Assembly (NCBI RefSeq): GCF_004323595.1
Contig: NZ_AP019373.1
Coordinates: 1,178,001 to 1,242,000, forward strand
Direction: 5' to 3'
DNA: 64,000 nucleotides
From: Sulfuricystis thermophila
Lineage (GTDB): Bacteria > Pseudomonadota > Gammaproteobacteria > Burkholderiales > Rhodocyclaceae
Positions 8,319 through 18,933 of the stretch are shown here, one piece after another. The translations under genes and the position numbers were made by a program. The notes under the pieces are model-generated. The model was not told the DNA's origin. It saw nothing but the letters and a program-made list of their open reading frames with translations, and did no database searches. Positions within the stretch are counted from its first letter, which is position 1; each line of letters opens with the position of its first letter.

Positions 8319-8948
8319 ATGAGCGCCAAGCTGGAACGGCTGTGCAATCGCCTGAACGAAATCTTCGTCGGGCGCATCCAGAATCTCACCTTGGCAGGCG
8401 GCGAGGTTACGTTGGAAGTCGCTGCCGCTGACTATTTCGAGGTCGCCAAGACGCTGCGCGATCATCCGGAGCTGCGCTTCGAGCAGTTGCTCGATCTGTG
8501 TGGTGTCGATTACGTGACCTATGGCCGGACGGACCTCGTCGATTTCAGCGCCGGACGTTCGCCGCGCTTCGCCGCCGTCAGTCATTTGCTCTCGCTGACC
8601 CATAACTGGCGCTTACGGTTGCGTGTTTTTGCGCCGGATGATGCGTTTCCGGTGGTCGCTTCGCTGACGCCGCTGTGGAGCAGCGCCAACTGGTTCGAGC
8701 GTGAGGCCTTCGATCTGTTCGGCATCATGTTCGAAGGCCATGACGACCTGCGGCGCATCCTGACCGATTACGGTTTCGTCGGCCATCCGTTCCGTAAGGA
8801 TTTCCCGGTGCATGGCTATGTCGAGATGCGCTACGACCCGGAACAGCGTCGCGTGGTCTATCAGCCCGTGACCATCGAGCCGCGTGAGGTGACGCCACGC
8901 ATCATCCGCGAAGAAAACTATGGAAAGGTGAGCGACGACCGTGGCTGA
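8319..8948 (+). CDS. nuoC: NADH-quinone oxidoreductase subunit C
   Basis: The 209-residue subunit is the 30-kDa hydrophilic component of the connecting module of complex I. The signature [15 protein letters not shown] is present around residues 128-142, followed by RRILTDYGF. It is separate from NuoD here, not fused as in Escherichia coli. Its last 8 bases overlap the nuoD start. Confidence 0.96.
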   Translation: MSAKLERLCNRLNEIFVGRIQNLTLAGGEVTLEVAAADYFEVAKTLRDHPELRFEQLLDLCGVDYVTYGRTDLVDFSAGRSPRFAAVSHLLSLTHNWRLRLRVFAPDDAFPVVASLTPLWSSANWFEREAFDLFGIMFEGHDDLRRILTDYGFVGHPFRKDFPVHGYVEMRYDPEQRRVVYQPVTIEPREVTPRIIREENYGKVSDDRG

Positions 8949-10194
8949 GATCAAGAACTATACGGTCAACATGGGGCCGCAGCATCCGGCGACGCACGGG
9001 GTGTTGCGACTGGTGCTCGAACTCGATGGCGAAGTGGTGGTGCGTGCCGATCCGCACATCGGTCTGTTGCACCGCGCCACCGAAAAGCTGATGGAACATC
9101 GCACCTGGGTGCAATCCCTGCCCTATATGGATCGGATGGATTACACCTCGATGTTCATCAACGAGCATCCCTTTTGTCTCGCCGTCGAAAGGTTGCTGGG
9201 CATCGAGGTGCCGATCCGCGCGCAATACATCCGCGTGATGTTCGACGAGCTGACGCGCATCTTCCACCATCTCTTCAACCTCGGCACGCACGCCCTCGAC
9301 ATCGGCGCGATGGCGATGGTGTTGTACACCTTCCGCGAGCGCGAGGACATCCTCGACATGCTCGAAGCAGTCTCCGGTGCGCGCATGCATGGCGCCTATT
9401 ACCGGCCGGGTGGGGTGTATCGCGATTTGCCGGACAGCATGCCCAAATACACGGTCAACAAGTTCAAGGACGAGAAGACCGTCAAGGAGCTGAATGCTGC
9501 GCGCGAAGGCTCCATGCTCGATTTCATCGAGGATTTCACGAACCGGTTGCCGCGCTATCTCGACGAATACGAAACTCTGTTGACCGGCAACCGCATTTGG
9601 AAGCAGCGCACCGTCGGCATCGGCGTCGTCTCGCCTGAGCGTGCGCTACAACTCGGTTTCACCGGGCCGATGCTGCGCGGTTCGGGTATCGCCTGGGACC
9701 TGCGCAAGAAACAGCCCTATATGGTCTATGACCGGCTCGATTTCGACGTGCCGGTCGGTGTCAATGGCGATTGCTACGACCGTTACCTCGTGCGCATGGA
9801 AGAAATGCGCCAGTCCAACCGGATCGTCAAGCAGTGTGTCGACTGGCTGCGCAAGAACCCGGGTCCGGTGATGGTCGACAATGTCAAGGTGGCTCCGCCG
9901 AAGCGCGAGAAGATGAAGGCCAACATGGAAGAGCTCATCCACCATTTCAAGCTCTTCACCGAAGGCATCCATGTGCCGCCGGGCGAGACCTACGCCGCGA
10001 TCGAGCATGCCAAGGGCGAGCTGGGGGTGTACATGATTTCGGATGGCGCCAACAAACCCTACCGCGTCAAGGTGCGCTCGCCCGCTTTCCAGAACCTGTC
10101 GGCGATGGACGAAATGGCGCGCGGCCACATGATCGCCGACGTGGTCACCATCATCGGCACGATGGACATCGTGTTTGGCGAAGTGGACAGATAA
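8941..10194 (+). CDS. nuoD: NADH-quinone oxidoreductase subunit D
   Basis: The 417-residue 49-kDa subunit forms the quinone-binding cavity with NuoB. The conserved [15 protein letters not shown] is at residues 10-24, with the histidine that contacts the quinone headgroup. Translation starts at a GTG inside the end of nuoC (8-nt overlap), which suggests coupled translation. Confidence 0.96.
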   Translation: MAEIKNYTVNMGPQHPATHGVLRLVLELDGEVVVRADPHIGLLHRATEKLMEHRTWVQSLPYMDRMDYTSMFINEHPFCLAVERLLGIEVPIRAQYIRVMFDELTRIFHHLFNLGTHALDIGAMAMVLYTFREREDILDMLEAVSGARMHGAYYRPGGVYRDLPDSMPKYTVNKFKDEKTVKELNAAREGSMLDFIEDFTNRLPRYLDEYETLLTGNRIWKQRTVGIGVVSPERALQLGFTGPMLRGSGIAWDLRKKQPYMVYDRLDFDVPVGVNGDCYDRYLVRMEEMRQSNRIVKQCVDWLRKNPGPVMVDNVKVAPPKREKMKANMEELIHHFKLFTEGIHVPPGETYAAIEHAKGELGVYMISDGANKPYRVKVRSPAFQNLSAMDEMARGHMIADVVTIIGTMDIVFGEVDR

Positions 10195-10197
10195 GTC

Positions 10198-10671
10198 ATG
10201 TTGAGCGAAGCCACGCTGCAGAAAATCGATCGCGAAATCGCGAAATACCCGTCCGACCAGAAGCAGTCGGCGGTCATGGCTGCCTTGCGACTCGCCCAGG
10301 AGGAAAAAGGCTGGCTGGCGCCCGAGACCATCGCCTTCGTGGCGAAATACCTCGGCATGGCCGAAATGGCGGTCTATGAGGTGGCGACCTTCTACAACAT
10401 GTACGACCTGGCGCCGGTCGGCAAATACAAGATCACGGTGTGCACCAATCTGCCCTGCGCCCTGTCGGGTGGCGTACATGCGGCCGACTATCTGAAAGAG
10501 AAACTCGGCATCGACTTCAACGAAACCACGCCCGATGGCAAGTTCACGCTCAAGGAGGGCGAGTGCATGGGAGCGTGCGGCGATGCGCCGGTAATGCTCG
10601 TCAATGATGTGCGTATGCGCTGTTTCATGACGCCCGAGGAAATCGACCGGCTGCTCGCGGAGTGCAAATAA
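10198..10671 (+). CDS. nuoE: NADH-quinone oxidoreductase subunit E
   Basis: The 157-residue thioredoxin-fold subunit binds the [2Fe-2S] cluster N1a. Ligand cysteines are in CTNLPC (about residues 81-86) and CMGAC (about 122-126). It belongs to the NADH-oxidising module with NuoF and NuoG. The nuoF ATG follows its stop codon directly. Confidence 0.96.
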   Translation: MLSEATLQKIDREIAKYPSDQKQSAVMAALRLAQEEKGWLAPETIAFVAKYLGMAEMAVYEVATFYNMYDLAPVGKYKITVCTNLPCALSGGVHAADYLKEKLGIDFNETTPDGKFTLKEGECMGACGDAPVMLVNDVRMRCFMTPEEIDRLLAECK

Positions 10672-12039
10672 ATGGCGATTCTCGACAGCATCAATCCGAC
10701 TCTCACCGCCGGCTGGCACCAGCCCGACGTGCGCGATCTGAACCGCGATAGCGGCTGGCATCTGCAGGATTACGAAGCGCGGGGCGGTTATCAGGCTTTG
10801 AAAAAACTGTTCGCCGAACAGATGACCCCGGAGCAGGTGATCGCGGAGGTGAAGGCTTCGGTCTTGCGCGGCCGCGGCGGGGCGGGTTTCCCGACTGGCC
10901 TCAAATGGAGCTTCATGCCCAAGAATGCCACGGGCGAGAAATACCTCGTCTGCAATACCGACGAAGGCGAGCCCGGCACTTTCAAGGATCGCGACATTCT
11001 GCGTCTCGATCCGCATGCGGTGATCGAGGGCATGATCATCGCCGGCTACGCGATGGGGGCGAACCGCGGCTACAACTACATCCACGGCGAAATTTTCGAG
11101 CTTTATCAGCGTTTCGAAGCAGCGCTCGACGAGGCGCGCGCCGCCGGCTATCTGGGCAAGAACATCCTCGGCTCGGGCTTCGATTTCGAGCTCTATGCGC
11201 ATCACGGCTGGGGTGCCTACATTTGCGGCGAAGAGACGGCGCTGCTCGAATCCCTCGAAGGCAAGAAGGGTCAGCCGCGTTACAAGCCGCCTTTTCCCGC
11301 CAACGTCGGTCTCTACGGCTGTCCGACGACGATCAACAACACCGAGTCGCTCGCCTCGATCCCCTGGATCATCCGCAATGGTGGCCATTCGTTCCTCGAT
11401 CTTGGCAAGCCGAACAACGGTGGTACCAAGCTGTTCTCCGTCTCGGGCCACGTCAATAAACCCGGCAACTACGAAGTGCCGCTGGGCACGCCGTTTGCCA
11501 AGCTGCTCGAGATGGCCGGTGGGATGCGCGGCGACAGGAAGCTCAAGGCGGTGATTCCCGGCGGCTCCTCGGCGCCGGTGCTGCCGGCCGAGATCATCAT
11601 GGAGTGCACGCTCGATTACGATTCGATCGCCAAAGCGGGCTCGATGCTTGGTTCCGGTGCGGTGATCGTCATGGATGAGACGGTTTGCATGGTCAAGGCG
11701 CTCGAACGGCTGTCGAGGTTCTATCACGAGGAATCCTGCGGGCAATGCACGCCCTGCCGCGAAGGAACGGGCTGGCTCTACAAGATGATCCATCGTATCG
11801 AGCATGGCCAAGGACGGCCGGAGGATCTCGAGCTGCTCGACGACGTGGCGAAGAACATCATGGGCCGGACGATCTGCGCGCTCGGCGATGCCGCGGCCCT
11901 GCCGGTGATCAGTTTCGTCAAACACTTCCGCGATGAATTCGCCTATCACATCGAACACAAGCGCTGCCTGGTGCCGCCCGAGGTGCAGCGGGCGGGCAGT
12001 ACCTTCCACACGCGATTGATGGCGGGGGCGACATGCTGA
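10672..12039 (+). CDS. nuoF: NADH-quinone oxidoreductase subunit F
   Basis: The 455-residue subunit binds NADH, FMN and cluster N3. The nucleotide and FMN site motif [13 protein letters not shown] is at about residues 66-78, and the [4Fe-4S] ligands are in [15 protein letters not shown] at about 352-366. It starts immediately after the nuoE stop and overlaps nuoG by 7 bases. Confidence 0.97.
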   Translation: MAILDSINPTLTAGWHQPDVRDLNRDSGWHLQDYEARGGYQALKKLFAEQMTPEQVIAEVKASVLRGRGGAGFPTGLKWSFMPKNATGEKYLVCNTDEGEPGTFKDRDILRLDPHAVIEGMIIAGYAMGANRGYNYIHGEIFELYQRFEAALDEARAAGYLGKNILGSGFDFELYAHHGWGAYICGEETALLESLEGKKGQPRYKPPFPANVGLYGCPTTINNTESLASIPWIIRNGGHSFLDLGKPNNGGTKLFSVSGHVNKPGNYEVPLGTPFAKLLEMAGGMRGDRKLKAVIPGGSSAPVLPAEIIMECTLDYDSIAKAGSMLGSGAVIVMDETVCMVKALERLSRFYHEESCGQCTPCREGTGWLYKMIHRIEHGQGRPEDLELLDDVAKNIMGRTICALGDAAALPVISFVKHFRDEFAYHIEHKRCLVPPEVQRAGSTFHTRLMAGATC

Positions 12040-14366
12040 ACATCGAAATCGACGGCAAGCCGCTGCAGGTCAATCCGGGCACGACGGTCTTCGAGGCCGC
12101 GCGCTCTGCCGGCATTTACATCCCGCATTTCTGCTATCACAAGAAGCTCTCGATTGCTGCAAACTGCCGCATGTGCCTGGTGCAGGTCGAGAAGGCGCCC
12201 AAGCCGATGCCGGCCTGCGCGACCGTCGTCACCGAAGGCATGAAGGTGTTTACGCACTCGCCGCTGGCCGTCAAGGCGCAGCGCGATGTGATGGAGTTTT
12301 TGCTGATCAACCATCCGCTCGACTGCCCGATCTGTGACCAGGGCGGCGAATGCCAGCTGCAGGACCTCGCGGTCGGCTATGGCGGCGGGCACGCGCGCTT
12401 CCAGGAAGAAAAGCGCGTCGTCAGCAACAAAGACCTCGGTCCGCTGGTGGCGACCGACATGACGCGTTGCATCAACTGCACGCGCTGTGTGCGCTTCACC
12501 CAGGAGATCGCGGGTTACATGGAGCTCGGCCAGGCCTATCGCGGCGATCGCGCCGAGATCATGCCTTTCCTCGGCCAGACGCTCGATTCGGAACTTTCTG
12601 GCAACGTCATCGATCTCTGTCCGGTCGGGGCGCTGACCTCGAAGCCGTTCCGCTTTGCGGCGCGCACTTGGGAGCTGTCGCGGCGCAAGTCGGTCAGTCC
12701 GCATGACGGCCTGGGCAGCAATCTGATCGTGCAGGTGCTGCATGACAAGGTGAAACGCGTGTTGCCGCGCGAAAACGAGGCGATCAACGAGTGCTGGCTC
12801 TCCGACAAGGAACGTTTTTCCTATGAGGCGCTCAACGGCGAGGAACGACTGACGCGCCCGATGGTGAAGCAGGGCGGCCAGTGGCGCGAAGTCGAGTGGA
12901 ACGCCGCGCTCGATTACGCCGCGCACGCATTGCGCGACATCGCCCGCGATCACGGCGCCGACTCGCTCGGCGCCCTCGTCAGCCCCCATGCGACGTTGGA
13001 AGAAATGGCATTGGCGGCGAAGCTGATGCGCGGACTGGGTTCCGACAATCTCGATTTCCGCCTGCGCCAGAGCGATTTCAGCCTCGATGGCCAGCGAGCC
13101 GGTATCCCTTGGCTGGGCATGAAGATCGCCGAGATCGGCGCGCTCGATCGCGTGCTGGTGGTCGGCAGTTTCCTGCGCAAGGATCATCCGCTGATCGCCC
13201 AGCGCCTGCGCCAGAGCGCGAAGAAGGGCGCCCAGGTGTCGATCCTGCATGCGGCCGACGACGAGCTGTTCATCAAGCTCTTCGCCAAATCGATCGCCGC
13301 GCCGGCGCAGCTGCCGACGCTGTTCGCCGAAGTCGTCAAGGCGGTAGCTGAACTCAAGAATGCTCCGCTCGGTGCCGAGTTCGCAAAAGTCGGCGCTGGT
13401 GAGACGGCACGCAAGATCGCTGCCAGCCTCGTCTCCGGCGCGAACGTCGGCATCCTGCTCGGCAACTTCGCCCAGCAGCATCCGCAGTCAGCGACGCTCG
13501 AACGTCTCGCCCAGCAGCTCGCCGGACTGCTCGGCGCGAAATGGGGTTTCCTCGGTGAGGCGGCCAACAGTGTCGGCGGCTATGTGGCCGGCGCCCATCC
13601 CCGCCAGGGAGGGCTGAATGCCGCGCGACTGATCGCCGAGCCGCGCAAAGCCTATTTGCTGCTCGGCGCCGAACCCGAACTCGACTGCGCCGATGGTGCG
13701 GCGGCGTTGGCCGCGTTGCGTCAAGCGAAGAGTGTCATCGTGCTCTCGCCGTTCAAGTCGCAGGCGGCATTCGAGTATGCCGACTGCCTGCTGCCCGTCG
13801 CACCGTTTACCGAGACTTCCGGCACCTTCGTCAATACCGAGGGCCGCGCGCAGAGTTTCCATGCCGTCTGCAAGCCCTTGGGCGAGACACGGCCGGCCTG
13901 GAAGGTGCTGCGCGTGCTGGGCAATCTGCTGGATCTCGCCGGCTTCGATTACGCGAGTTCGGAAGAGGTGCGCAATGAAGTGCTCGGCGGCGCAGACGAA
14001 TTCGTCACCGGTCTCGACAATGCCGTCAAACCAGGTACCTATGAGTTTTCCGCCGTCAGCCAAGGGCTGCAGCGCATCGCCGATGTGCCGATCCATTTCG
14101 CCGATCCGTTGGTGCGCCGCGCGCCGAGCCTCTTGGCCACCCATGATGCCGCGCCGCCGACGGCGCGCATGAACGCCACGACGCTGGCGAAACTGGGACT
14201 GGCCGACGGAGACGGAGTGAAAGTCGGCGCTGGCGGGACGGCAGTCGATCTCGTCGCCCGGCTCGATGCCGGCGTGCCGGACGAGTGCGTGCGTATCGCC
14301 GCGGCCCATGCGACGACGGTGGCGCTCGGTCCGCTGTTCGGCACCCTGAACGTGGAGCGCGCATGA
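12033..14366 (+). CDS. nuoG: NADH-quinone oxidoreductase subunit G
   Basis: The 777-residue subunit carries several clusters of the NADH module. The N-terminal ferredoxin part shows [15 protein letters not shown], then the N5-type motif [14 protein letters not shown] and the [10 protein letters not shown] set. A molybdopterin-oxidoreductase-like domain follows without cofactor role. Two copies of the 25-bp repeat are translated inside it, as KVGAGETA at about residues 452-459 and KVGAGGTA at about 730-737, both in the weakly conserved C-terminal half. Its stop overlaps the nuoH start (ATGA). Confidence 0.96.
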   Translation: MLNIEIDGKPLQVNPGTTVFEAARSAGIYIPHFCYHKKLSIAANCRMCLVQVEKAPKPMPACATVVTEGMKVFTHSPLAVKAQRDVMEFLLINHPLDCPICDQGGECQLQDLAVGYGGGHARFQEEKRVVSNKDLGPLVATDMTRCINCTRCVRFTQEIAGYMELGQAYRGDRAEIMPFLGQTLDSELSGNVIDLCPVGALTSKPFRFAARTWELSRRKSVSPHDGLGSNLIVQVLHDKVKRVLPRENEAINECWLSDKERFSYEALNGEERLTRPMVKQGGQWREVEWNAALDYAAHALRDIARDHGADSLGALVSPHATLEEMALAAKLMRGLGSDNLDFRLRQSDFSLDGQRAGIPWLGMKIAEIGALDRVLVVGSFLRKDHPLIAQRLRQSAKKGAQVSILHAADDELFIKLFAKSIAAPAQLPTLFAEVVKAVAELKNAPLGAEFAKVGAGETARKIAASLVSGANVGILLGNFAQQHPQSATLERLAQQLAGLLGAKWGFLGEAANSVGGYVAGAHPRQGGLNAARLIAEPRKAYLLLGAEPELDCADGAAALAALRQAKSVIVLSPFKSQAAFEYADCLLPVAPFTETSGTFVNTEGRAQSFHAVCKPLGETRPAWKVLRVLGNLLDLAGFDYASSEEVRNEVLGGADEFVTGLDNAVKPGTYEFSAVSQGLQRIADVPIHFADPLVRRAPSLLATHDAAPPTARMNATTLAKLGLADGDGVKVGAGGTAVDLVARLDAGVPDECVRIAAAHATTVALGPLFGTLNVERA
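13386..13410 (+). repeat. 25-bp interspersed repeat, copy 3 (in nuoG)
   Basis: The plus-strand copy is read in the frame giving KVGAGETA. It differs from the core by T and A substitutions in the second half. Confidence 0.85.
14220..14244 (+). repeat. 25-bp interspersed repeat, copy 4 (in nuoG)
   Basis: The plus-strand copy matches the core exactly and is translated as KVGAGGTA, 48 codons before the end of nuoG. Confidence 0.9.
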
Positions 14367-15439
14367 TGGAAGCCCAGTTCCTGCAATTCTTCCAATCCGC
14401 CCTCGGCAGCGCCTGGCCGACGGTAGCCCCCATCTGGCCGGCGATCTGGGCGTTGCTGAAGATCGTCGCCGTGCTGGTACCGGTGATCGTTTCGGTCGCC
14501 TATCTGCCCTATTTCGAGCGCAAGGTGATCGCCTACATGCACGTGCGCATCGGTCCGAACCGCGTCGGGCCAATCGGTCTACTACAGCCGATCGCCGATG
14601 CGCTGAAACTGGTGTTCAAGGAAATCGTCACGCCGACCAAGGCCAACAAAGCCCTCTATTTCACCGGCCCGATCCTGGCGTTGGCGCCTGCGCTGGTGGC
14701 CTGGGCGGTGGTGCCGTTCGACGACGGCAAGGTGATCGCCAACGTCGATGCCGGCGTGCTCTACCTGCTCGCGGTGAGCTCGCTGGGCATCTACGGCATC
14801 ATCGTTTCCGGCTGGGCCTCGAACTCGAAATATGCCTTCCTCGGTGCGATGCGTGCCGGCGCGCAGATGATTTCCTACGAGATCGCGATGGGCATGGCCT
14901 TGATCACCGTACTGATGGTTTCGAACAGCCTCAATCTCGGCGACATCGTGCATGCCCAGGCCAAAGGCCGCTTCGCCGACATGGGGCTTGGCCTGTTGTC
15001 CTGGAACTGGCTGCCGCTGTTGCCGATGTTCGTGATCTACCTGGTTTCCGGCGTCGCGGAAACCAACCGGGCGCCGTTCGACGTCGTCGAAGGGGAATCG
15101 GAAATCGTCGCCGGCCACATGGTCGAGTATTCGGGCATGGCCTTCGCGCTGTTCTTCCTCGCCGAATACGGCAACATGATCCTGATCTCGGCGCTGACCT
15201 CGATCTTCTTCCTCGGCGGCTGGCTGTCGCCGGTGGGTTTCCTGCCCGATGGTCTGGGCTGGCTGGTGCTGAAGATCTCGTTCCTGCTATTCCTGTTCCT
15301 CTGGTTCCGCGCCTCCTTCCCGCGTTACCGCTATGACCAGATCATGCGGCTGGGCTGGAAGGTCTTCATTCCCTGGTGCATCGTCTGGATCCTGCTCGTC
15401 GGTGTCTGGATGATGTCGCCGCTCAACATCTGGAACTGA
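14363..15439 (+). CDS. nuoH: NADH-quinone oxidoreductase subunit H
   Basis: The 358-residue, eight-helix membrane protein forms the entrance of the quinone channel. The conserved loop [18 protein letters not shown] is at about residues 60-77, and the acidic loop [15 protein letters not shown] at about 233-247. The start at 14363 overlaps the nuoG stop by 4 bases (ATGA). A start further upstream would run deep into nuoG. Confidence 0.96.
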   Translation: MMEAQFLQFFQSALGSAWPTVAPIWPAIWALLKIVAVLVPVIVSVAYLPYFERKVIAYMHVRIGPNRVGPIGLLQPIADALKLVFKEIVTPTKANKALYFTGPILALAPALVAWAVVPFDDGKVIANVDAGVLYLLAVSSLGIYGIIVSGWASNSKYAFLGAMRAGAQMISYEIAMGMALITVLMVSNSLNLGDIVHAQAKGRFADMGLGLLSWNWLPLLPMFVIYLVSGVAETNRAPFDVVEGESEIVAGHMVEYSGMAFALFFLAEYGNMILISALTSIFFLGGWLSPVGFLPDGLGWLVLKISFLLFLFLWFRASFPRYRYDQIMRLGWKVFIPWCIVWILLVGVWMMSPLNIWN

Positions 15440-15444
15440 CCACC

Positions 15445-15933
15445 ATGGGTGCGCTCAAGGACTTCATCGGCGGCTTCCTTCTCAAGGACTTCCTTGCCGG
15501 CATGGCGCTGACCGGGCGCTATCTGTTCGCCCGCAAGATCACCGTCCAGTATCCGGATGAGAAGACGCCGCAGAGTTTCCGTTTCCGTGGCCTGCATGCC
15601 CTGCGCCGCTACCCGAACGGCGAGGAACGTTGTATCGCCTGCAAGTTGTGCGAGGCGATCTGCCCGGCGATGGCGATCACCATCGAATCGGCCGTGCGGG
15701 AAGATGGCTCGCGGCGCACGACCCGCTATGACATCGATCTGACCAAGTGCATCTTCTGCGGTTTCTGCGAAGAGGCCTGCCCGGTCGATGCCATCGTCGA
15801 AACACACATCTTCGAATATCACGGCGAGACGCGCGGCGATTTGTATTACACCAAGCAGATGCTGCTGGCGAACGGCGACCGCTACGAGGAAGAGATCGCC
15901 CGGCGTCGTCAGCTCGATGCGCCTTACCGGTAG
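15445..15933 (+). CDS. nuoI: NADH-quinone oxidoreductase subunit I
   Basis: The 162-residue ferredoxin-like subunit binds clusters N6a and N6b through [12 protein letters not shown] (about residues 60-71) and [12 protein letters not shown] (about 99-110). It passes electrons to N2 in NuoB. The start at 15445 follows CTGACCACC and lies 5 bases after the nuoH stop. Confidence 0.96.
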   Translation: MGALKDFIGGFLLKDFLAGMALTGRYLFARKITVQYPDEKTPQSFRFRGLHALRRYPNGEERCIACKLCEAICPAMAITIESAVREDGSRRTTRYDIDLTKCIFCGFCEEACPVDAIVETHIFEYHGETRGDLYYTKQMLLANGDRYEEEIARRRQLDAPYR

Positions 15934-15942
15934 AGCGCGGCC

Positions 15943-16584
15943 ATGGAATTCAAGACCTTCATCTTCTACATGTTCGCGGCGATCATGCTGTTCGCCGCGC
16001 TGCGGGTGATCACCGCCCGCAACCCGGTGCATGCCGCGCTCTATCTGGTGCTGGCATTCTTCAACGCCGCCGGCATTTGGATGCTGCTGCAGGCGGAATT
16101 TCTCGCCATCCTGCTCGTGATGGTCTATGTCGGCGCGGTGATGGTGCTGTTCCTGTTCGTCGTCATGATGCTCGATATCGACCTCGACCGCCTGCGCCAT
16201 CGTTTTTGGAGCTATCTGCCGCTCGGCGCGATGATCGGCGTGCTGATGGTGGTCGAAATGAGCCTGGTACTCGGCGGCAAATACTTCGGTGTCGAGGCGC
16301 TGCCCGGTCAGACCCTGCCCGATGGCTACAGCAATACCCGCGAACTCGGGCGTCTGCTCTACACCGAATACGTCTATCCGTTCGAGCTGGCCTCGGTGAT
16401 CCTGCTGGTGGGCGTCATCGCCGCCGTGCATCTCACCCTGCGCCGCCGTAAAGACACCAAGTATCAGAAGCCGTCGACGCAAATCCATATCCGGCGCGAG
16501 GATCGCGTGCGGCTGGTGAAGATGGCGGTCGAAAAGGACACGCCTGTCGAACAAGCAGCGGAGACGAAGGAGGGCGGGCAATGA
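15943..16584 (+). CDS. nuoJ: NADH-quinone oxidoreductase subunit J
   Basis: The 213-residue membrane subunit has five predicted helices. The segment [19 protein letters not shown] in helix 3 is the conserved pi-bulge region that gates proton transfer. The soluble C-terminal tail is extended and charged. It overlaps nuoK by 4 bases. Confidence 0.95.
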   Translation: MEFKTFIFYMFAAIMLFAALRVITARNPVHAALYLVLAFFNAAGIWMLLQAEFLAILLVMVYVGAVMVLFLFVVMMLDIDLDRLRHRFWSYLPLGAMIGVLMVVEMSLVLGGKYFGVEALPGQTLPDGYSNTRELGRLLYTEYVYPFELASVILLVGVIAAVHLTLRRRKDTKYQKPSTQIHIRREDRVRLVKMAVEKDTPVEQAAETKEGGQ

Positions 16585-16898
16585 GTCTGACGACCCTTTC
16601 GCTTTCCCACTATCTGATCCTCTCGGCGATCCTGTTCGCGATCAGCGTGGTCGGCATCTTCCTCAACCGCAAGAACCTGATCGTATTGTTGATGGCGATC
16701 GAGCTGATGCTGCTATCGGTGAATCTGAACTTCGTCGCCTTTTCCCATTATCTGAACGACCTGGCCGGGCAGCTCGCGGTGTTCTTCATCCTCACCGTCG
16801 CCGCGGCCGAGGCCGCCATCGGTCTGGCCATCCTCGTCGTGCTGTTCCGCAACCTGTCGACCATCCACGTCGATGATCTCGACAGCCTGAAGGGATAA
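16581..16898 (+). CDS. nuoK: NADH-quinone oxidoreductase subunit K
   Basis: The 105-residue, three-helix membrane subunit contains the two conserved glutamates of the proton path, in [11 protein letters not shown] and in [13 protein letters not shown]. The start overlaps the nuoJ stop (ATGA). Confidence 0.96.
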   Translation: MSLTTLSLSHYLILSAILFAISVVGIFLNRKNLIVLLMAIELMLLSVNLNFVAFSHYLNDLAGQLAVFFILTVAAAEAAIGLAILVVLFRNLSTIHVDDLDSLKG

Positions 16899-16904
16899 GG
16901 GGAA

Positions 16905-18920
16905 ATGAAACTGCTCTACCTCATCGTGCCGCTGGCGCCGCTGATCGGCGCGATCATCGCCGGCCTGTTTTCCAAAACAGTGGGCCGCAGCGGTGCCCAT
17001 TGGGTGACGATCCTCGGCGTGACGGTCTCCTTCATCGCCTCCCTGTTGATCTTCCGGGACGTGATGGCTGGCCATACCTTCAACGGCGATGTCTATACCT
17101 GGCTCGAATCGGGCGGCCTAAAGCTCTCGATCGGCTTTCTGATCGACCCGCTCACCGCGGTGATGATGATCGTCGTCAGCTTCGTCTCGCTGATGGTGCA
17201 CATCTACACCATCGGCTACATGGCGCATGACGAAGAAAACTGGCCAGCCGACAGCCGCGCCGGCACGAACAGCTATCAGCGCTTTTTCGCCTACATCTCG
17301 TTGTTTACCTTCTCGATGCTGATGCTCGTGATGAGCAACAACTTCGTGCAGCTGTTCTTCGGCTGGGAGGCGGTGGGCCTCGTCTCGTATCTGTTGATCG
17401 GCTTCTGGTCGGTGCGCCCTTCGGCGGTGTATGCGAACCTGAAGGCGTTCCTGGTCAACCGGGTCGGCGACTTCGGTTTCCTGCTCGGCATCGGTCTCGT
17501 CGCTGCCTATGCCGGCAGCCTCGATTACGCGACGGTGTTCGGCAAGGCGAAAGATCTGGCCGCGATGACCGAAGCCGTCACCGGCTGGCCGCTGATCACC
17601 GCGATCTGCATCGGCCTGTTCATCGGCGCGATGGGCAAGTCGGCGCAGTTTCCGCTGCATGTCTGGCTGCCCGATTCGATGGAAGGCCCGACGCCGATTT
17701 CCGCGCTGATCCACGCCGCGACGATGGTGACCGCAGGCATCTTCATGGTCTCGCGCATGTCGCCGCTGTTCGAGCTCTCCAACACGGCACTTTCCATGGT
17801 GATCGTCGTCGGTGCGATCACGACGCTGTTCATGGCGCTGATCGCGATCGTGCAAACCGACATCAAGCGCGTCGTCGCCTACTCGACGCTCTCGCAGCTC
17901 GGCTACATGACGATGGCGCTGGGCGCCTCCGCCTACTCGGCGGCGATCTTCCACCTGATGACACACGCCTTCTTCAAGGCGGTGCTGTTCCTCGGCGCCG
18001 GCTCGGTGATCATCGCGATGCACCATGAACAGGACATGCGCAAGATGGGTGGTCTGCGCAAATACATGCCGATCACCTATGCGACCGTGCTGATCGGCGC
18101 GCTCGCCAACGCCGGTCTGCCGCCGTTCGCTGGTTTCTTCTCGAAGGACTCGATCATCGAGGCGGTGCATCTCGCCAACGTGCCGGGCGCAGGCTTCGCC
18201 TATTTCTGCGCGCTGGCGGCCGTGTTCGTCGGCGGCCTGTATTCCTTCCGCCTCGTCTTCTTCGCCTTCCACGGCAAGGAGCGCTTCCGTGAAGCGCATG
18301 GTCACGGCGAACATGGGCACGGTCATGGTCATGGCGCAGTGCATGAGCCGCACGAATCGCCCAAGGTCGTCACGGTGCCGTTGATCCTGCTGGCGATCCC
18401 GGCGATCGCCTCCGGCTGGGTGATCGGCACGATGCTCTATGGCGGCTGGTTCGGCAATGCGATCTTCATCGATAGTGCCGCACATCCGGGCATGGCAACG
18501 ATGGCCGAGGAATTCCATGGCGTCATGGCGATGATCGCCCATGGCGTGACGACCCTGCCTTTCTGGCTGGCCATCGCGGGGGCCGGCCTGGCAGGGTATC
18601 TCTATCTCGTGCGGCCGGAGCTGCCGGCGGTGATCAAACGGAAATCCGGCATCCTCGCCACGATCCTGGAAAAGAAATACGGCTTCGACGAATTCAACGA
18701 ATGGTTCTTCGCCGGCGGCGCGCGTGCCATCGGCCGCCTGCTCTGGAAAGGCGGTGATCAGACGCTCATCGACGGTGTGGCGGTCAATGGTTCGGCGCGC
18801 CTGGTCGGCTGGTTTGCCAGCGCCGTGCGTCTGATCCAATCCGGCTACATCTATCAATATGCCTTCTCGATGATCATCGGTGTCTTCGTGCTGCTGACCC
18901 TCTGGATGAACCGAGCCTGA
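16905..18920 (+). CDS. nuoL: NADH-quinone oxidoreductase subunit L
   Basis: The 671-residue distal proton-pumping subunit is an antiporter-like protein with 14 or more helices and a long lateral C-terminal helix. The conserved core GWEAVGLVSYLLIGFW is at about residues 149-164, and the broken-helix lysine region KSAQFPLHVWLPDSMEGPTP at about 246-265. A histidine-rich loop with repeated GHG units lies at about 464-485, between the channel core and the lateral-helix part. Confidence 0.96.
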   Translation: MKLLYLIVPLAPLIGAIIAGLFSKTVGRSGAHWVTILGVTVSFIASLLIFRDVMAGHTFNGDVYTWLESGGLKLSIGFLIDPLTAVMMIVVSFVSLMVHIYTIGYMAHDEENWPADSRAGTNSYQRFFAYISLFTFSMLMLVMSNNFVQLFFGWEAVGLVSYLLIGFWSVRPSAVYANLKAFLVNRVGDFGFLLGIGLVAAYAGSLDYATVFGKAKDLAAMTEAVTGWPLITAICIGLFIGAMGKSAQFPLHVWLPDSMEGPTPISALIHAATMVTAGIFMVSRMSPLFELSNTALSMVIVVGAITTLFMALIAIVQTDIKRVVAYSTLSQLGYMTMALGASAYSAAIFHLMTHAFFKAVLFLGAGSVIIAMHHEQDMRKMGGLRKYMPITYATVLIGALANAGLPPFAGFFSKDSIIEAVHLANVPGAGFAYFCALAAVFVGGLYSFRLVFFAFHGKERFREAHGHGEHGHGHGHGAVHEPHESPKVVTVPLILLAIPAIASGWVIGTMLYGGWFGNAIFIDSAAHPGMATMAEEFHGVMAMIAHGVTTLPFWLAIAGAGLAGYLYLVRPELPAVIKRKSGILATILEKKYGFDEFNEWFFAGGARAIGRLLWKGGDQTLIDGVAVNGSARLVGWFASAVRLIQSGYIYQYAFSMIIGVFVLLTLWMNRA

Positions 18921-18933
18921 CGGAACCGACGCA

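Noticed and set aside
9646-12009. A very long minus-strand open frame (about 787 codons) opposite nuoD to nuoF
   Set aside because: It lies antisense to conserved complex I genes, its translation is rich in H, R, D and E as expected from reversed GC-rich codons, and it shows no family motif.
17118-18857. Long minus-strand open frame (about 579 codons) opposite nuoL
   Set aside because: This is a shadow of nuoL caused by high GC at third positions; no start signal or motif supports it.
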